Assembly: GCA_963660495.1 (NCBI GenBank) | Contig: CAVKYO010000064.1 | Location: forward strand, 1 to 10,576 | Source of the DNA: CAG-877 sp963660495 | GTDB lineage: Bacteria; Bacillota_I; Bacilli_A; RF39; UBA660 | Reading direction: 5' to 3' | Length of the DNA stretch: 10,576 bases | Shown here: positions 1 through 6,424 of the stretch, in pieces | How the letters are laid out: each line of letters opens with the position of its first letter | Numbering within the stretch: the stretch's first letter is position 1 | Notes under the pieces: model-generated | Database searches by the model: none | What the model saw: the letters and a program-made list of their open reading frames with translations, nothing else | What the model was told of the DNA's origin: nothing | Translations under genes and position numbers: made by a program

Positions 1-6
1 CATACT

Positions 7-40
7 AAAAGTTGCATTTAACTTTCAAAAGTTGCATTTA
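7..40. repeat. Two direct copies of a 14-bp sequence
   Basis: The 14-mer AAAAGTTGCATTTA occurs exactly at 7-20 and 27-40, giving a 20-bp period. The segment lies 17 bp beyond the metK stop codon and runs to the window edge. Its role is unknown. It could be part of a larger repeat, an insertion-sequence end or simply a local duplication; the window shows no transposase, so I do not call a mobile element. Confidence 0.6.
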
Positions 41-56
41 CATTTGAATTTGAGCT

Positions 57-1082
57 TTAATCAACAAAATGTCCAAAACGTGCTTTTTCTTCATAACAGA
101 TATTTTGAAGATTTAAATCTTTTATAATACGTGCTAGTTTACACTCCTCATATAAACAATCGTCAACTACCAGGTCGCCTAAATTAGTTTTTACGTAAAT
201 TGCCAAAGGCTTTTCAATACCAATAGCGTATGATAATTGTACCAAACACCAAGTAATATCTTCATTAGAACTAACTATCTTTTTAGCGATTTCTCGAGCC
301 TTATAAGCACCAGATCTATCTACTTTTGTAGGATCTTTACCAGAAAAGGCACCACCACCAACACTAGCAAAAGACTGATAACTATCAACCACAATTTTTC
401 TTCCAGTAAGACCAGAATCACCTTCAAAGCCACCTATAGAAAATCTACCAGTCGGATTAATTAAAAATTCTTCAATGTCAATTTTATAATTTTGACAGAT
501 ACTTTTACATATATCGACAATAATCTTATCTGTCTCATTTCGATTCTCTTCAGTATTTTGATAACAAACTGTAAATGTTTTAATCTTAATTAACTTATCA
601 TTCTCATCATAAATACCAGTTATTTGAGCTTTACCATCTGCTAAAAAACGTTTATTGCTTTGTCTAAGATTATCATACTCTCTACTAAGTCTTTGCAAAA
701 TAACCATAGCGGTAGGTAATAGTTCCTTCGTATCTTTACAAGCATAACCAAACATCATACCATTATCACCAGCCCCTTTAACAACATCATTAGTACCAAG
801 TGCTATATCTTCACTCTGTCTACCAATATTGTCAATTATCTCATACCTGTCACTATAGCCAACATCTCTTAACACTCGCTTTACGACTTTTTCAGTGTCA
901 ACTTTCGCCAATGTAGTAACTTCACCAGTAATAAATATTTTTCCTTTCCCACCCATAACTTCTACTGCACATCTAGAATTTTTATCTTGTTTTAGACATT
1001 CATCTAGAATAGCATCACTAATTTGATCACAAACTTTATCCGGGTGACCTCTAAATACAATTTCATTACTATACAATTTCAT
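57..1082 (-). CDS. metK: S-adenosylmethionine synthetase (methionine adenosyltransferase)
   Basis: MetK makes S-adenosylmethionine from methionine and ATP in the cytoplasm. The 341-residue product carries the family signatures in order: GHPDKVCDQISDAILD near the N-terminus (ATP site, catalytic His and metal-binding Asp), GEVTT, the GAGDNGMMFGYA loop (normally GAGDQG), GDSGLTGRK, and GGGAFSGKDPTKVDRS for phosphate and metal binding. The ATG at 1082 is chosen because GGAGG lies 8 nt upstream; an upstream TTG at 1097 overlaps that ribosome site. The protein is shorter than the usual 380-400 residues: the loop before GAGD is compact, and the C-terminus stops just after GHF, without the usual GR...PWE segment and last helix. 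The Glu normally preceding GHPDK is Arg. A SAM-I riboswitch lies directly upstream. The family is certain; full activity is inferred. Confidence 0.95.
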   Translation of the reverse strand: MKLYSNEIVFRGHPDKVCDQISDAILDECLKQDKNSRCAVEVMGGKGKIFITGEVTTLAKVDTEKVVKRVLRDVGYSDRYEIIDNIGRQSEDIALGTNDVVKGAGDNGMMFGYACKDTKELLPTAMVILQRLSREYDNLRQSNKRFLADGKAQITGIYDENDKLIKIKTFTVCYQNTEENRNETDKIIVDICKSICQNYKIDIEEFLINPTGRFSIGGFEGDSGLTGRKIVVDSYQSFASVGGGAFSGKDPTKVDRSGAYKAREIAKKIVSSNEDITWCLVQLSYAIGIEKPLAIYVKTNLGDLVVDDCLYEECKLARIIKDLNLQNICYEEKARFGHFVD

Positions 1083-1116
1083 ACTTATATCCTCCAAACT
1101 AAAATTGTCATCTCAT

Positions 1117-1154
1117 AAAAAAACACCCAAGAGATAACTTTATTTCTTGCGTGT
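1117..1154 (-). terminator. Riboswitch-controlled intrinsic terminator
   Basis: ACACGCAAGA (1145-1154) pairs with TCTTGGGTGT (1123-1132) over ten positions with one G-G mismatch, and a run of seven U follows (1117-1123 on the plus strand as A). It overlaps one arm of the antiterminator, so only one of the two helices can form at a time. Confidence 0.9.
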
Positions 1155-1246
1155 CTAAAGTTATCTTATAGATCTAGCTTTACCACCTAATTTAATAGGT
1201 TGGTGTGATTTCAAAGGGCTAGTCCCTCCATCACTCTTTATAAGAT
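1117..1246 (-). promoter_or_regulatory. SAM-I (S-box) riboswitch controlling metK
   Basis: On the minus strand the S-box core reads AGAG-TGAT-GGAGGGACTAGCCC-TTTGA, then CCAACC...GGTGGTAAAGCTAG, matching the SAM-I aptamer layout. P1 is formed by ATCTTATA (1239-1246) and TATAAGAT (1163-1170), eight perfect pairs. The 3' side of P1 can instead pair, through AGATAACTTTA (1156-1166), with TAAAGTTATCT (1132-1142) as an 11-bp antiterminator. That helix excludes the terminator at 1117-1154. This is the classic transcriptional-OFF design: bound SAM stabilises P1, frees the terminator and stops metK transcription. Confidence 0.95.
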
Positions 1247-1254
1247 GTAAGTCA

Positions 1255-1283
1255 ATTATACAATAAATATGAAAAATTTAAAA
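1255..1283 (-). promoter_or_regulatory. Promoter of the metK riboswitch transcript
   Basis: A perfect -10 box TATAAT lies at 1255-1260 on the minus strand. The predicted start, near 1248, falls just before the riboswitch P1 helix, which supports it. The -35 is weak (TTTTAA at 1278-1283 with a 17-bp spacer). Confidence 0.65.
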
Positions 1284-1354
1284 GTTTTTTTTCATAAATT
1301 AATCTACGTGAGTTTTTATCTGAATTTTTTATTAAAAAAATAGCTAAACTAAAA

Positions 1355-1383
1355 TTTACTTATACATACAATAATGATACAAT
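1355..1383 (+). promoter_or_regulatory. Extended -10 promoter of the GT39-like gene
   Basis: TGATACAAT (1375-1383) is an extended -10 box (TG-n-TACAAT). TTTACT at 1355-1360 is a partial -35 at 17 bp. It would give a leader of about 40 nt before the ATG at 1428. Confidence 0.55.
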
Positions 1384-1427
1384 TACAGTATATTTATTAC
1401 TACTAAATTTAAAGAAAGGCTATTTAT

Positions 1428-2822
1428 ATGAAAAAATTATTTGATAAAGTAAAATTATCACATTGGCCAATAATATTTTTAACAATTGTACTAAGTTTAG
1501 TATTTTTATTATTTCTTTTCACAGAAAAGTATATTTACACAATTATAGCGTTTACAATTATATGTTTTGCCTCAATTAAGTTAAAAATAAAAAAATTTCC
1601 AATCATATTATTCATTATATCCATGCTTACAAAGTTATTAGTAATTCTAATTATAAATCCACCAATAGAGTCTGACTTTTTAGTTATGTACGAAGCATCA
1701 AAGTCACTTATGGCTGGAGACCATAGTTATGTAAATTTACCTTACTTTATAACCTGGGCTTATCAAACTGGACATGTTGTGTATCAAGCACTACTATTAA
1801 AGATAATTGATAGTGTTTTCTTTCTAAAACTAATAAACTGTTTAGCTTTAACCGGAACGACTATGTTAATTTACTATATAGTAAAAGAAATACTAAATGA
1901 AAAGGCTGCTAGATTTTCTAGTTTATCCTACATGTTCTATCTGCATCCTGTCCTTCTAATGACAGTCTTAACCAATCAACATGTACCAACATTTTTATTC
2001 TTCCTTGCCCTATATTTTATTGTAAAAGATGACTTTCTTAAATCGAAACCAGTAGTAAAGTATATATTGTCTGGCATATTAATTGGTATTGGAAATATTA
2101 TGAGACCAGAAGGTATAGTTTTTATTTTAACCATTATAGTATATTTAATTTGTATTTGTTACAAAAAAGAAAAATTTAAAGTTCTTCTTCCAAAAGTACT
2201 ATTAGTTTTAGTTAGTTACTTAGTTATTACAAAAGTAACAGCGTTCACGTTTGAAACATTAAATATAAGTAAAAATGGACTTAGTAATCAAGAACCATTA
2301 TGGAAGTTTGTTCTAGGAACAGACTATGAAAGTCAAGGTCGTTATAGTGAAAATGATTTAGTTTATCTTGGCGATGAGAAAAAAGAAATGGAAATAATAA
2401 AGGAAAGAACTGTAAAAAATCCTCTTCAATTTTCAAAACTACTAGCTATAAAAGCTAAATCATTTTGGACAGGAAACAATCTCTTCTGGTCAAATGATTA
2501 TTTAAATAGAGAAGACTTAAAAATAGCTTCTTATAAAATATCTGGGCAAAAAGTAAATGAGTATTTGTTAGCTCTAAATGAACAAGTATATTTAATAACA
2601 TTTATGCTTGCTTTAATCGGATTATATTCAATATTAAAAAGAAAATATGATAAAAGATTTAATTTATTTATAATTCTTTTATCTTTATACTTTGTTGTTT
2701 ATTTATTCATTGAAATAATGAATAGGTATACATACACACCAAGAGTTTCTATATTTATATTAGCTGGACTTGGTGCAAATTACATCTATGAAAAAAGTAA
2801 AAAGTATCTTACAAAAAAATAA
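1428..2822 (+). CDS. Polytopic GT-C family glycosyltransferase, GT39/PMT-like
   Basis: The 464-residue product is an integral membrane protein with roughly ten to twelve hydrophobic segments and no cleavable signal. An acidic motif (ESDF, residues 81-84) in the first external loop, followed by MYEAS and a Trp/Tyr-rich stretch before the next helix, resembles the first-loop catalytic Asp region of GT-C enzymes such as PMT/ArnT. HPVLL (173-177) and MRPEG (225-229) are further motifs often seen in bacterial GT39-like proteins. Such enzymes move a sugar from a polyprenyl-phosphate donor to a lipid, protein or glycan outside the membrane; donor and acceptor cannot be read from the sequence. GAAAGG lies 8 nt before the ATG. 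The gene appears monocistronic, with its own extended -10 promoter, and no clear terminator follows it. No other cell-surface sugar gene is adjacent. Confidence 0.75.
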   Translation: MKKLFDKVKLSHWPIIFLTIVLSLVFLLFLFTEKYIYTIIAFTIICFASIKLKIKKFPIILFIISMLTKLLVILIINPPIESDFLVMYEASKSLMAGDHSYVNLPYFITWAYQTGHVVYQALLLKIIDSVFFLKLINCLALTGTTMLIYYIVKEILNEKAARFSSLSYMFYLHPVLLMTVLTNQHVPTFLFFLALYFIVKDDFLKSKPVVKYILSGILIGIGNIMRPEGIVFILTIIVYLICICYKKEKFKVLLPKVLLVLVSYLVITKVTAFTFETLNISKNGLSNQEPLWKFVLGTDYESQGRYSENDLVYLGDEKKEMEIIKERTVKNPLQFSKLLAIKAKSFWTGNNLFWSNDYLNREDLKIASYKISGQKVNEYLLALNEQVYLITFMLALIGLYSILKRKYDKRFNLFIILLSLYFVVYLFIEIMNRYTYTPRVSIFILAGLGANYIYEKSKKYLTKK

Positions 2823-2888
2823 AGTTCTAACAAGGATTTTATTAGTTGAATTATAAATAGTGTAGTGAATTTGCACTTTAAAAATTAT

Positions 2889-2916
2889 TTGACAAATAAC
2901 CAAAAAATAGTAGAAT
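2889..2916 (+). promoter_or_regulatory. Candidate plus-strand promoter antisense to tRNA-Trp
   Basis: A consensus -35 TTGACA (2889-2894), a 16-bp spacer and TAGAAT (2911-2916) form a good sigma-A promoter. No plus-strand gene follows for over 1.3 kb; transcription would enter the tRNA terminator hairpin in reverse and then the antisense of tRNA-Trp. It may be real or chance. Confidence 0.4.
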
Positions 2917-2929
2917 TTAATTTCTATAT

Positions 2930-2955
2930 AAAAAAAGCAACATCATCGTTGCTTT
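2930..2955 (-). terminator. Intrinsic terminator of tRNA-Trp
   Basis: AAAGCAAC (2948-2955 on the minus strand) and GTTGCTTT (2934-2941) form a perfect 8-bp stem with a 6-nt loop, followed by a U run. It lies 10 bp beyond the CCA end of the tRNA. Confidence 0.88.
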
Positions 2956-2965
2956 AAAATTCAAA

Positions 2966-3039
2966 TGGCAGGGGATGAGAGAATCGAACTCCCAACGTTG
3001 GTTTTGGAGACCATTATTATACCATTTAACTAATCCCCT
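2966..3039 (-). tRNA. tRNA-Trp (anticodon CCA)
   Basis: The 74-nt gene folds as a complete cloverleaf: acceptor stem AGGGGAT/ATCCCCT (seven pairs), D-arm GTTA/TAAT, anticodon loop CTCCAAA with CCA at positions 34-36, a 4-nt variable loop, T-arm GGGAG/CTCTC with loop TTCGATT, discriminator G and an encoded CCA tail. It reads UGG. The outer anticodon-stem pair (27-43) is A-A, a mismatch; all other stems pair, counting G-U. It has its own strong promoter and terminator, so it is a single-gene transcript, although read-through from the upstream lipoprotein gene is possible. Confidence 0.97.
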
Positions 3040-3073
3040 ACATAAGAATGTGCCAAAATCAATTGACACATCG

Positions 3074-3102
3074 ATTATAGCACAAACAAATACCAGTTTC
3101 AA
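3074..3102 (-). promoter_or_regulatory. Promoter of tRNA-Trp
   Basis: On the minus strand TTGAAA (3097-3102), a 17-bp spacer and TATAAT (3074-3079) preceded by TGC form a near-consensus promoter with an extended -10. The start would lie near 3067, about 28 nt before the mature tRNA. Confidence 0.88.
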
Positions 3103-3218
3103 GAAAAATTGAATTATCTGCTATTTAGGTAAATACAAAATAATAATCACTACAAATAAAACTATATTTTGTCATCCATCTAACTAGACCCAATTACCTA
3201 AACCAATATCACCAATTT

Positions 3219-4142
3219 TTAATGTGAAAAAGATACACTTTCAGTCTTCTGACTAGATGCAACTGAAACCGGTCTTGAAAAAGAACTTACCTTATCCAAA
3301 TTAGGATTTATAAATGACTCATCCATTTGAACTTTACCTTCGACTTTAACAATAGAACTTATTTGTTCTTGATCACAACCAAAACGATTTGAAACTACTT
3401 CAATGCCATCATCAGGATTAGGATTATAAATAAGATCGACATTACTATTTTCACGTTCATAAACAACAACTCTTGCAAGTGCAGACATAATTCCGGCTGC
3501 AACATCTTTTTGATTAGGTGTAACAGTGCCAAAACATATTGTTGTAAAAGCTGTATCCCTATCCTTATCTATAGAACTTTCTGTAGATGTCGGAACTCTA
3601 TTAGAACCAGTTTTACTAGCGTTACTATATCCGGTTTTTCCACAATATATTCCGTCCGTTTTAATGCCGCCGTCAGAAAATTCCTTTTCAACAGCACAAG
3701 CTAATGCATCCGATACATTATTACCTTCATTTTCATACGGTGCAAGAATGACAACTCCCGTGCCAGCATAATATTGTTGATCAAGCGTAATAACTAAAGC
3801 ATCATTAACATTTATACCTTCGTTTTCCCTTGTAAAACTAAACTTTAATCCAAGTTCCTCCAAAGCCTGACAAATGTTTTCAGTATAAATATCACTACAA
3901 TCATTATCATTAATAATAACATTCAATGCATTAATATCATTAATTGAAACATAATCAGTATTTACATCACTAATACCAGGTTGATTATCCAAGTCACTAC
4001 TAGTATCTTCCTTTACACCACAAGCTGACGCTGAAAAAATCATTAAACCCGTTAAAATACCAGCAACAGCTCTATTTAATTTAAAACCCTTTTTTTCTTT
4101 AGCTTGTTTCTCAATTGCTTCATTATTAATATTATGAATCAT
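3219..4142 (-). CDS. Orphan secreted lipoprotein with a duplicated motif
   Basis: I do not recognise this family. The 307-residue product has a charged N-terminal region of about 24 residues, a hydrophobic stretch (residues 25-38) and SASAC with Cys41. This resembles a signal-peptidase-II signal, though the lipobox is weak (Ala at -3), followed by an Asn/Asp/Ser-rich linker. The mature part alternates short hydrophobic strands and polar loops. ENEGINVNDAL (106-116) and ENEGNNVSDAL (137-147) are near-identical copies 31 residues apart. A stretch near residues 246-262 faintly recalls LysM, and the strand pattern could suit a remote cell-wall amidase fold, but no catalytic motif is visible, so I assign no function. 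The ATG at 4142 follows an AGGTGA ribosome site. The gene is divergent from the yerB operon, with its promoter at 4162-4190. No clear terminator follows. Confidence 0.8.
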   Translation of the reverse strand: MIHNINNEAIEKQAKEKKGFKLNRAVAGILTGLMIFSASACGVKEDTSSDLDNQPGISDVNTDYVSINDINALNVIINDNDCSDIYTENICQALEELGLKFSFTRENEGINVNDALVITLDQQYYAGTGVVILAPYENEGNNVSDALACAVEKEFSDGGIKTDGIYCGKTGYSNASKTGSNRVPTSTESSIDKDRDTAFTTICFGTVTPNQKDVAAGIMSALARVVVYERENSNVDLIYNPNPDDGIEVVSNRFGCDQEQISSIVKVEGKVQMDESFINPNLDKVSSFSRPVSVASSQKTESVSFSH

Positions 4143-4161
4143 CGACTATCACCTCACATTT

Positions 4162-4190
4162 AGTATAAAATAAATACACACCAAAGTCAA
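4162..4190 (-). promoter_or_regulatory. Promoter of the orphan lipoprotein gene
   Basis: TTGACT (4185-4190), 17 bp, TATACT (4162-4167) on the minus strand is a near-consensus sigma-A promoter. The expected start near 4155 falls at the edge of the Shine-Dalgarno site, so the leader would be very short. Confidence 0.75.
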
Positions 4191-4244
4191 AAAAATTAAA
4201 AATAATTTAATATATTATTAACACTATAAAAATAAAAAGAAAAA

Positions 4245-4253
4245 TGGTACAAT
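4245..4253 (+). promoter_or_regulatory. Extended -10 promoter of the yerB-gpsA operon
   Basis: TGGTACAAT is an extended -10 box 38 bp before the yerB ATG. No convincing -35 is seen at 16-18 bp, as often happens with extended -10 promoters. It is divergent from the lipoprotein promoter, with about 80 bp between them. Confidence 0.6.
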
Positions 4254-4291
4254 ATAAGTGGATAAATAAAAATTAAAAAATAGGTGGAAAT

Positions 4292-5407
4292 ATGAAAAAA
4301 TTAAATCTTAGCAAAAAGAAGAAAATAATTATAATAGTATTAGCAATACTACTACTGCTAGTCGGTGCATTAGTAATTTATATGACATGTTTCAATAAAA
4401 ACGAAAAGCCAAATAAAAAACCGAAAAAAAAACCAACCGAAGTAGAACCAGAACCTATAAAAAAACTTACAGTTTATGACGAGGATAGTAATAAAAGACC
4501 TATTGCCATAATGATTGACAATAACGTTGGTAACGAATACCATTCTGGATTACAAGAATCTTACTTAAATTATGAAATAATAGTCGAAGGTGGCCTAACA
4601 AGAATAATGGCAATTTTCAAAGATAAAGATATCAGTCAAATAGGACCAGTGAGAAGTTCCAGACATTATTTCTTAGACTATGCCCTAGAAAGTGATTGCA
4701 TATATACTCATTTCGGATGGAGTCCATATGCCCAACAAGATATCAGAGCCCTAGGTGTAAACAATATCAACGGTCTATACGATGATTACCCATTCTGGAG
4801 AGCAAACCATCTATATGCACCACATAACGTATTTACCTCAATCTCAAAAATTTATGAGTACGCCAGTCAAAAAGGATACCAAACAACCTCAGGAAACTGG
4901 AAACTACTAAATTATAGTCCAGACGAAATTAATTTAAATGCACCTATAAAATATGAAACAGTCGAAAATCAAGAAACCGGCAAAAAAGAAAAAGTGCCAG
5001 TTACCAATCCAGAATTAATAACAGCAAACAGCGTAGTTATGTCATATTCAAATTATCAAACAAGAAGCTACACCTATGATGCAGAAAACAAATACTATTT
5101 ACGTTTCATGAACTATAATCCGCACATAGATTACGATACAAAGACTCAACTTCACTATAAAAATCTTATCATTATCCGCGTAACAAACAGACAGTACGAC
5201 AGTGAAGGACGTCAAGACCTAGACACAGTTGGCTCTGGTACAGGCTATTATCTAACCAATGGTTACGCCTTACCAATAAACTGGACAAAATCATCAAGAT
5301 CTGATAAAACTAAATATACATATACTGATGGTAAAGAAATTACTTTAAATGATGGAAATACATTTATACAAATCGTACCGGTCAGTAGAGAAATAACTAT
5401 ACAATAG
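4292..5407 (+). CDS. yerB: YerB family membrane-anchored DUF3048 protein
   Basis: The 371-residue product starts with a Lys-rich segment and one transmembrane helix (about residues 11-32), then a Lys/Pro/Glu linker and an extracellular part. Residues 69-200 match the DUF3048 N-terminal domain: RPIAIMIDNN, VEGGLTRIMAIF and IGPVRSSRHYF are its hallmark motifs. Residues 265-368 match the C-terminal domain: NLIIIRV...DSEGRQD, GSGTGYYLTNG, and a terminal TFIQIVPV strand. The family is widespread in Bacillota; its biochemical role is unknown to me. Bacillus YerB is a predicted lipoprotein, whereas here Cys33 has no proper lipobox (YMTC), so a membrane-anchor helix is more likely. AGGTGG stands 4 nt before the ATG. 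It is the first gene of the operon; its TAG stop overlaps the AGGAGG ribosome site of gpsA. Confidence 0.9.
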   Translation: MKKLNLSKKKKIIIIVLAILLLLVGALVIYMTCFNKNEKPNKKPKKKPTEVEPEPIKKLTVYDEDSNKRPIAIMIDNNVGNEYHSGLQESYLNYEIIVEGGLTRIMAIFKDKDISQIGPVRSSRHYFLDYALESDCIYTHFGWSPYAQQDIRALGVNNINGLYDDYPFWRANHLYAPHNVFTSISKIYEYASQKGYQTTSGNWKLLNYSPDEINLNAPIKYETVENQETGKKEKVPVTNPELITANSVVMSYSNYQTRSYTYDAENKYYLRFMNYNPHIDYDTKTQLHYKNLIIIRVTNRQYDSEGRQDLDTVGSGTGYYLTNGYALPINWTKSSRSDKTKYTYTDGKEITLNDGNTFIQIVPVSREITIQ

Positions 5408-5417
5408 GAGGAAAAAC

Positions 5418-6392
5418 ATGAAAATAGGTTTATTTGGAACTGGTGCCTACGGAATGGCGCTAAGTAGCATATTAGTAGAAAATAATTGTGAAGTAGTATT
5501 ATGGACTAAATTTGAAAAAGAAAAAAAACAATTAGAGGAAACTCATCAAAATGAAAGGCTTTTGCCAAACTTTACTTTATCATCAAAAGCAGAAATAACA
5601 ACAGATGTAGAATACTGCATAAAAGATAAGGATTTATTAATAATTGCCATCCCAGCAGCTTTTATAGATTCACTAGCGTATTCGATGAAACCTTATATTA
5701 AGGATAATCATATCTTAATAGCAACAAAAGGAATAGAACAAGAAACCGGCTTATTTATAAATGAAATATTAGAAAAATATCTAGACACAAAAAACATAGC
5801 TGTAATGTCAGGACCAAGCTTTGCTGTCGACCTAATTACAAAAATGCCAGCCGGACTATCTCTAGCAAGTAAAAATGAGAAAACAATAAAAATAGTAAAG
5901 GCAGCTTTTAAAAGCGATTATGTAAAATTACGTGAAACAGATGATGTAATAGGCGTTGAAATCTGTGGAGCAATTAAAAATGTTATAGCTCTAGCATCAG
6001 GCATGCTTGAAGGACTAGGTGCCAATGACTCTTCAACTGCTATGTTGTTAACAGAAGCAATTCATGATATGAAGGAAATAATATCAGCATTCCATGGAGA
6101 TAAAAAGACAGTATTATCATTTGCTGGTTTTGGAGATTTATTATTAACATGTACATCTACAAAAAGTAGAAACTATACCTATGGAAAAATGATTGGCGAA
6201 AATAAATCAAAACAGGAATTAGAAGACTACATAAAAAATACAACTGTTGAAGGTTTCTACACCTTAAAGTCAATATACAAATTATTAAAAGACAAAAAAA
6301 TATCCATACCCATAATAGATTTAATATACGATATTGCTGTTGATGGTGACGACCCTAAAAAATTATTAACATTTCTTGTGGAAAAAAATTAA
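5418..6392 (+). CDS. gpsA: Glycerol-3-phosphate dehydrogenase [NAD(P)+]
   Basis: GpsA reduces dihydroxyacetone phosphate to sn-glycerol-3-phosphate, the backbone of phospholipids and of glycerol-phosphate teichoic acids, in the cytoplasm. The 324-residue length is normal for the family. The N-terminal Rossmann motif is GTGAYG (7-12); TKG (103-105) and SGPSFA (131-136) shape the cofactor and substrate site; the GAIKN motif holds the catalytic Lys187; and GFGDLLLTCTSTKSRN (237-252) supplies the conserved substrate-binding Arg. AGGAGG sits 6 nt upstream of the ATG and overlaps the yerB stop codon, which points to translational coupling. The next gene starts 32 bp downstream. The helix before GFGDL is less typical than the usual LxxxGLxEM pattern, but no key residue is missing. 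Confidence 0.96.
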   Translation: MKIGLFGTGAYGMALSSILVENNCEVVLWTKFEKEKKQLEETHQNERLLPNFTLSSKAEITTDVEYCIKDKDLLIIAIPAAFIDSLAYSMKPYIKDNHILIATKGIEQETGLFINEILEKYLDTKNIAVMSGPSFAVDLITKMPAGLSLASKNEKTIKIVKAAFKSDYVKLRETDDVIGVEICGAIKNVIALASGMLEGLGANDSSTAMLLTEAIHDMKEIISAFHGDKKTVLSFAGFGDLLLTCTSTKSRNYTYGKMIGENKSKQELEDYIKNTTVEGFYTLKSIYKLLKDKKISIPIIDLIYDIAVDGDDPKKLLTFLVEKN

Positions 6393-6424
6393 ATATAATT
6401 CATAGATAATAAAGAGGTGAATAA

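Noticed and set aside
237..464. Plus-strand open frame inside metK
   Set aside because: It is the opposite-strand shadow of a highly conserved gene and has no ribosome site or known motif.
1083..1097. Five-codon N-terminal extension of metK from a TTG
   Set aside because: The TTG overlaps the GGAGG ribosome site of the ATG at 1082, and MetK proteins begin just before the conserved GHPDK segment.
2917..3102. Minus-strand open frame over the tRNA
   Set aside because: It covers tRNA-Trp with its promoter and terminator; it is not protein coding.
3130..3185. ACAAAATA/TATTTTGT inverted repeat as a terminator for the lipoprotein gene
   Set aside because: The stem is nearly all A-T with a loop of about 20 nt and no proper T run, so it would not be stable.
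3510..3771. Two plus-strand frames within the lipoprotein gene
   Set aside because: Both are antisense shadows with no ribosome site, and the minus-strand gene has a promoter, ribosome site and signal sequence.
6394..6399. TATAAT just before the ABC transporter gene
   Set aside because: No -35 stands at a usable distance and the start would fall almost on the ribosome site; an AT-rich gap makes chance likely.
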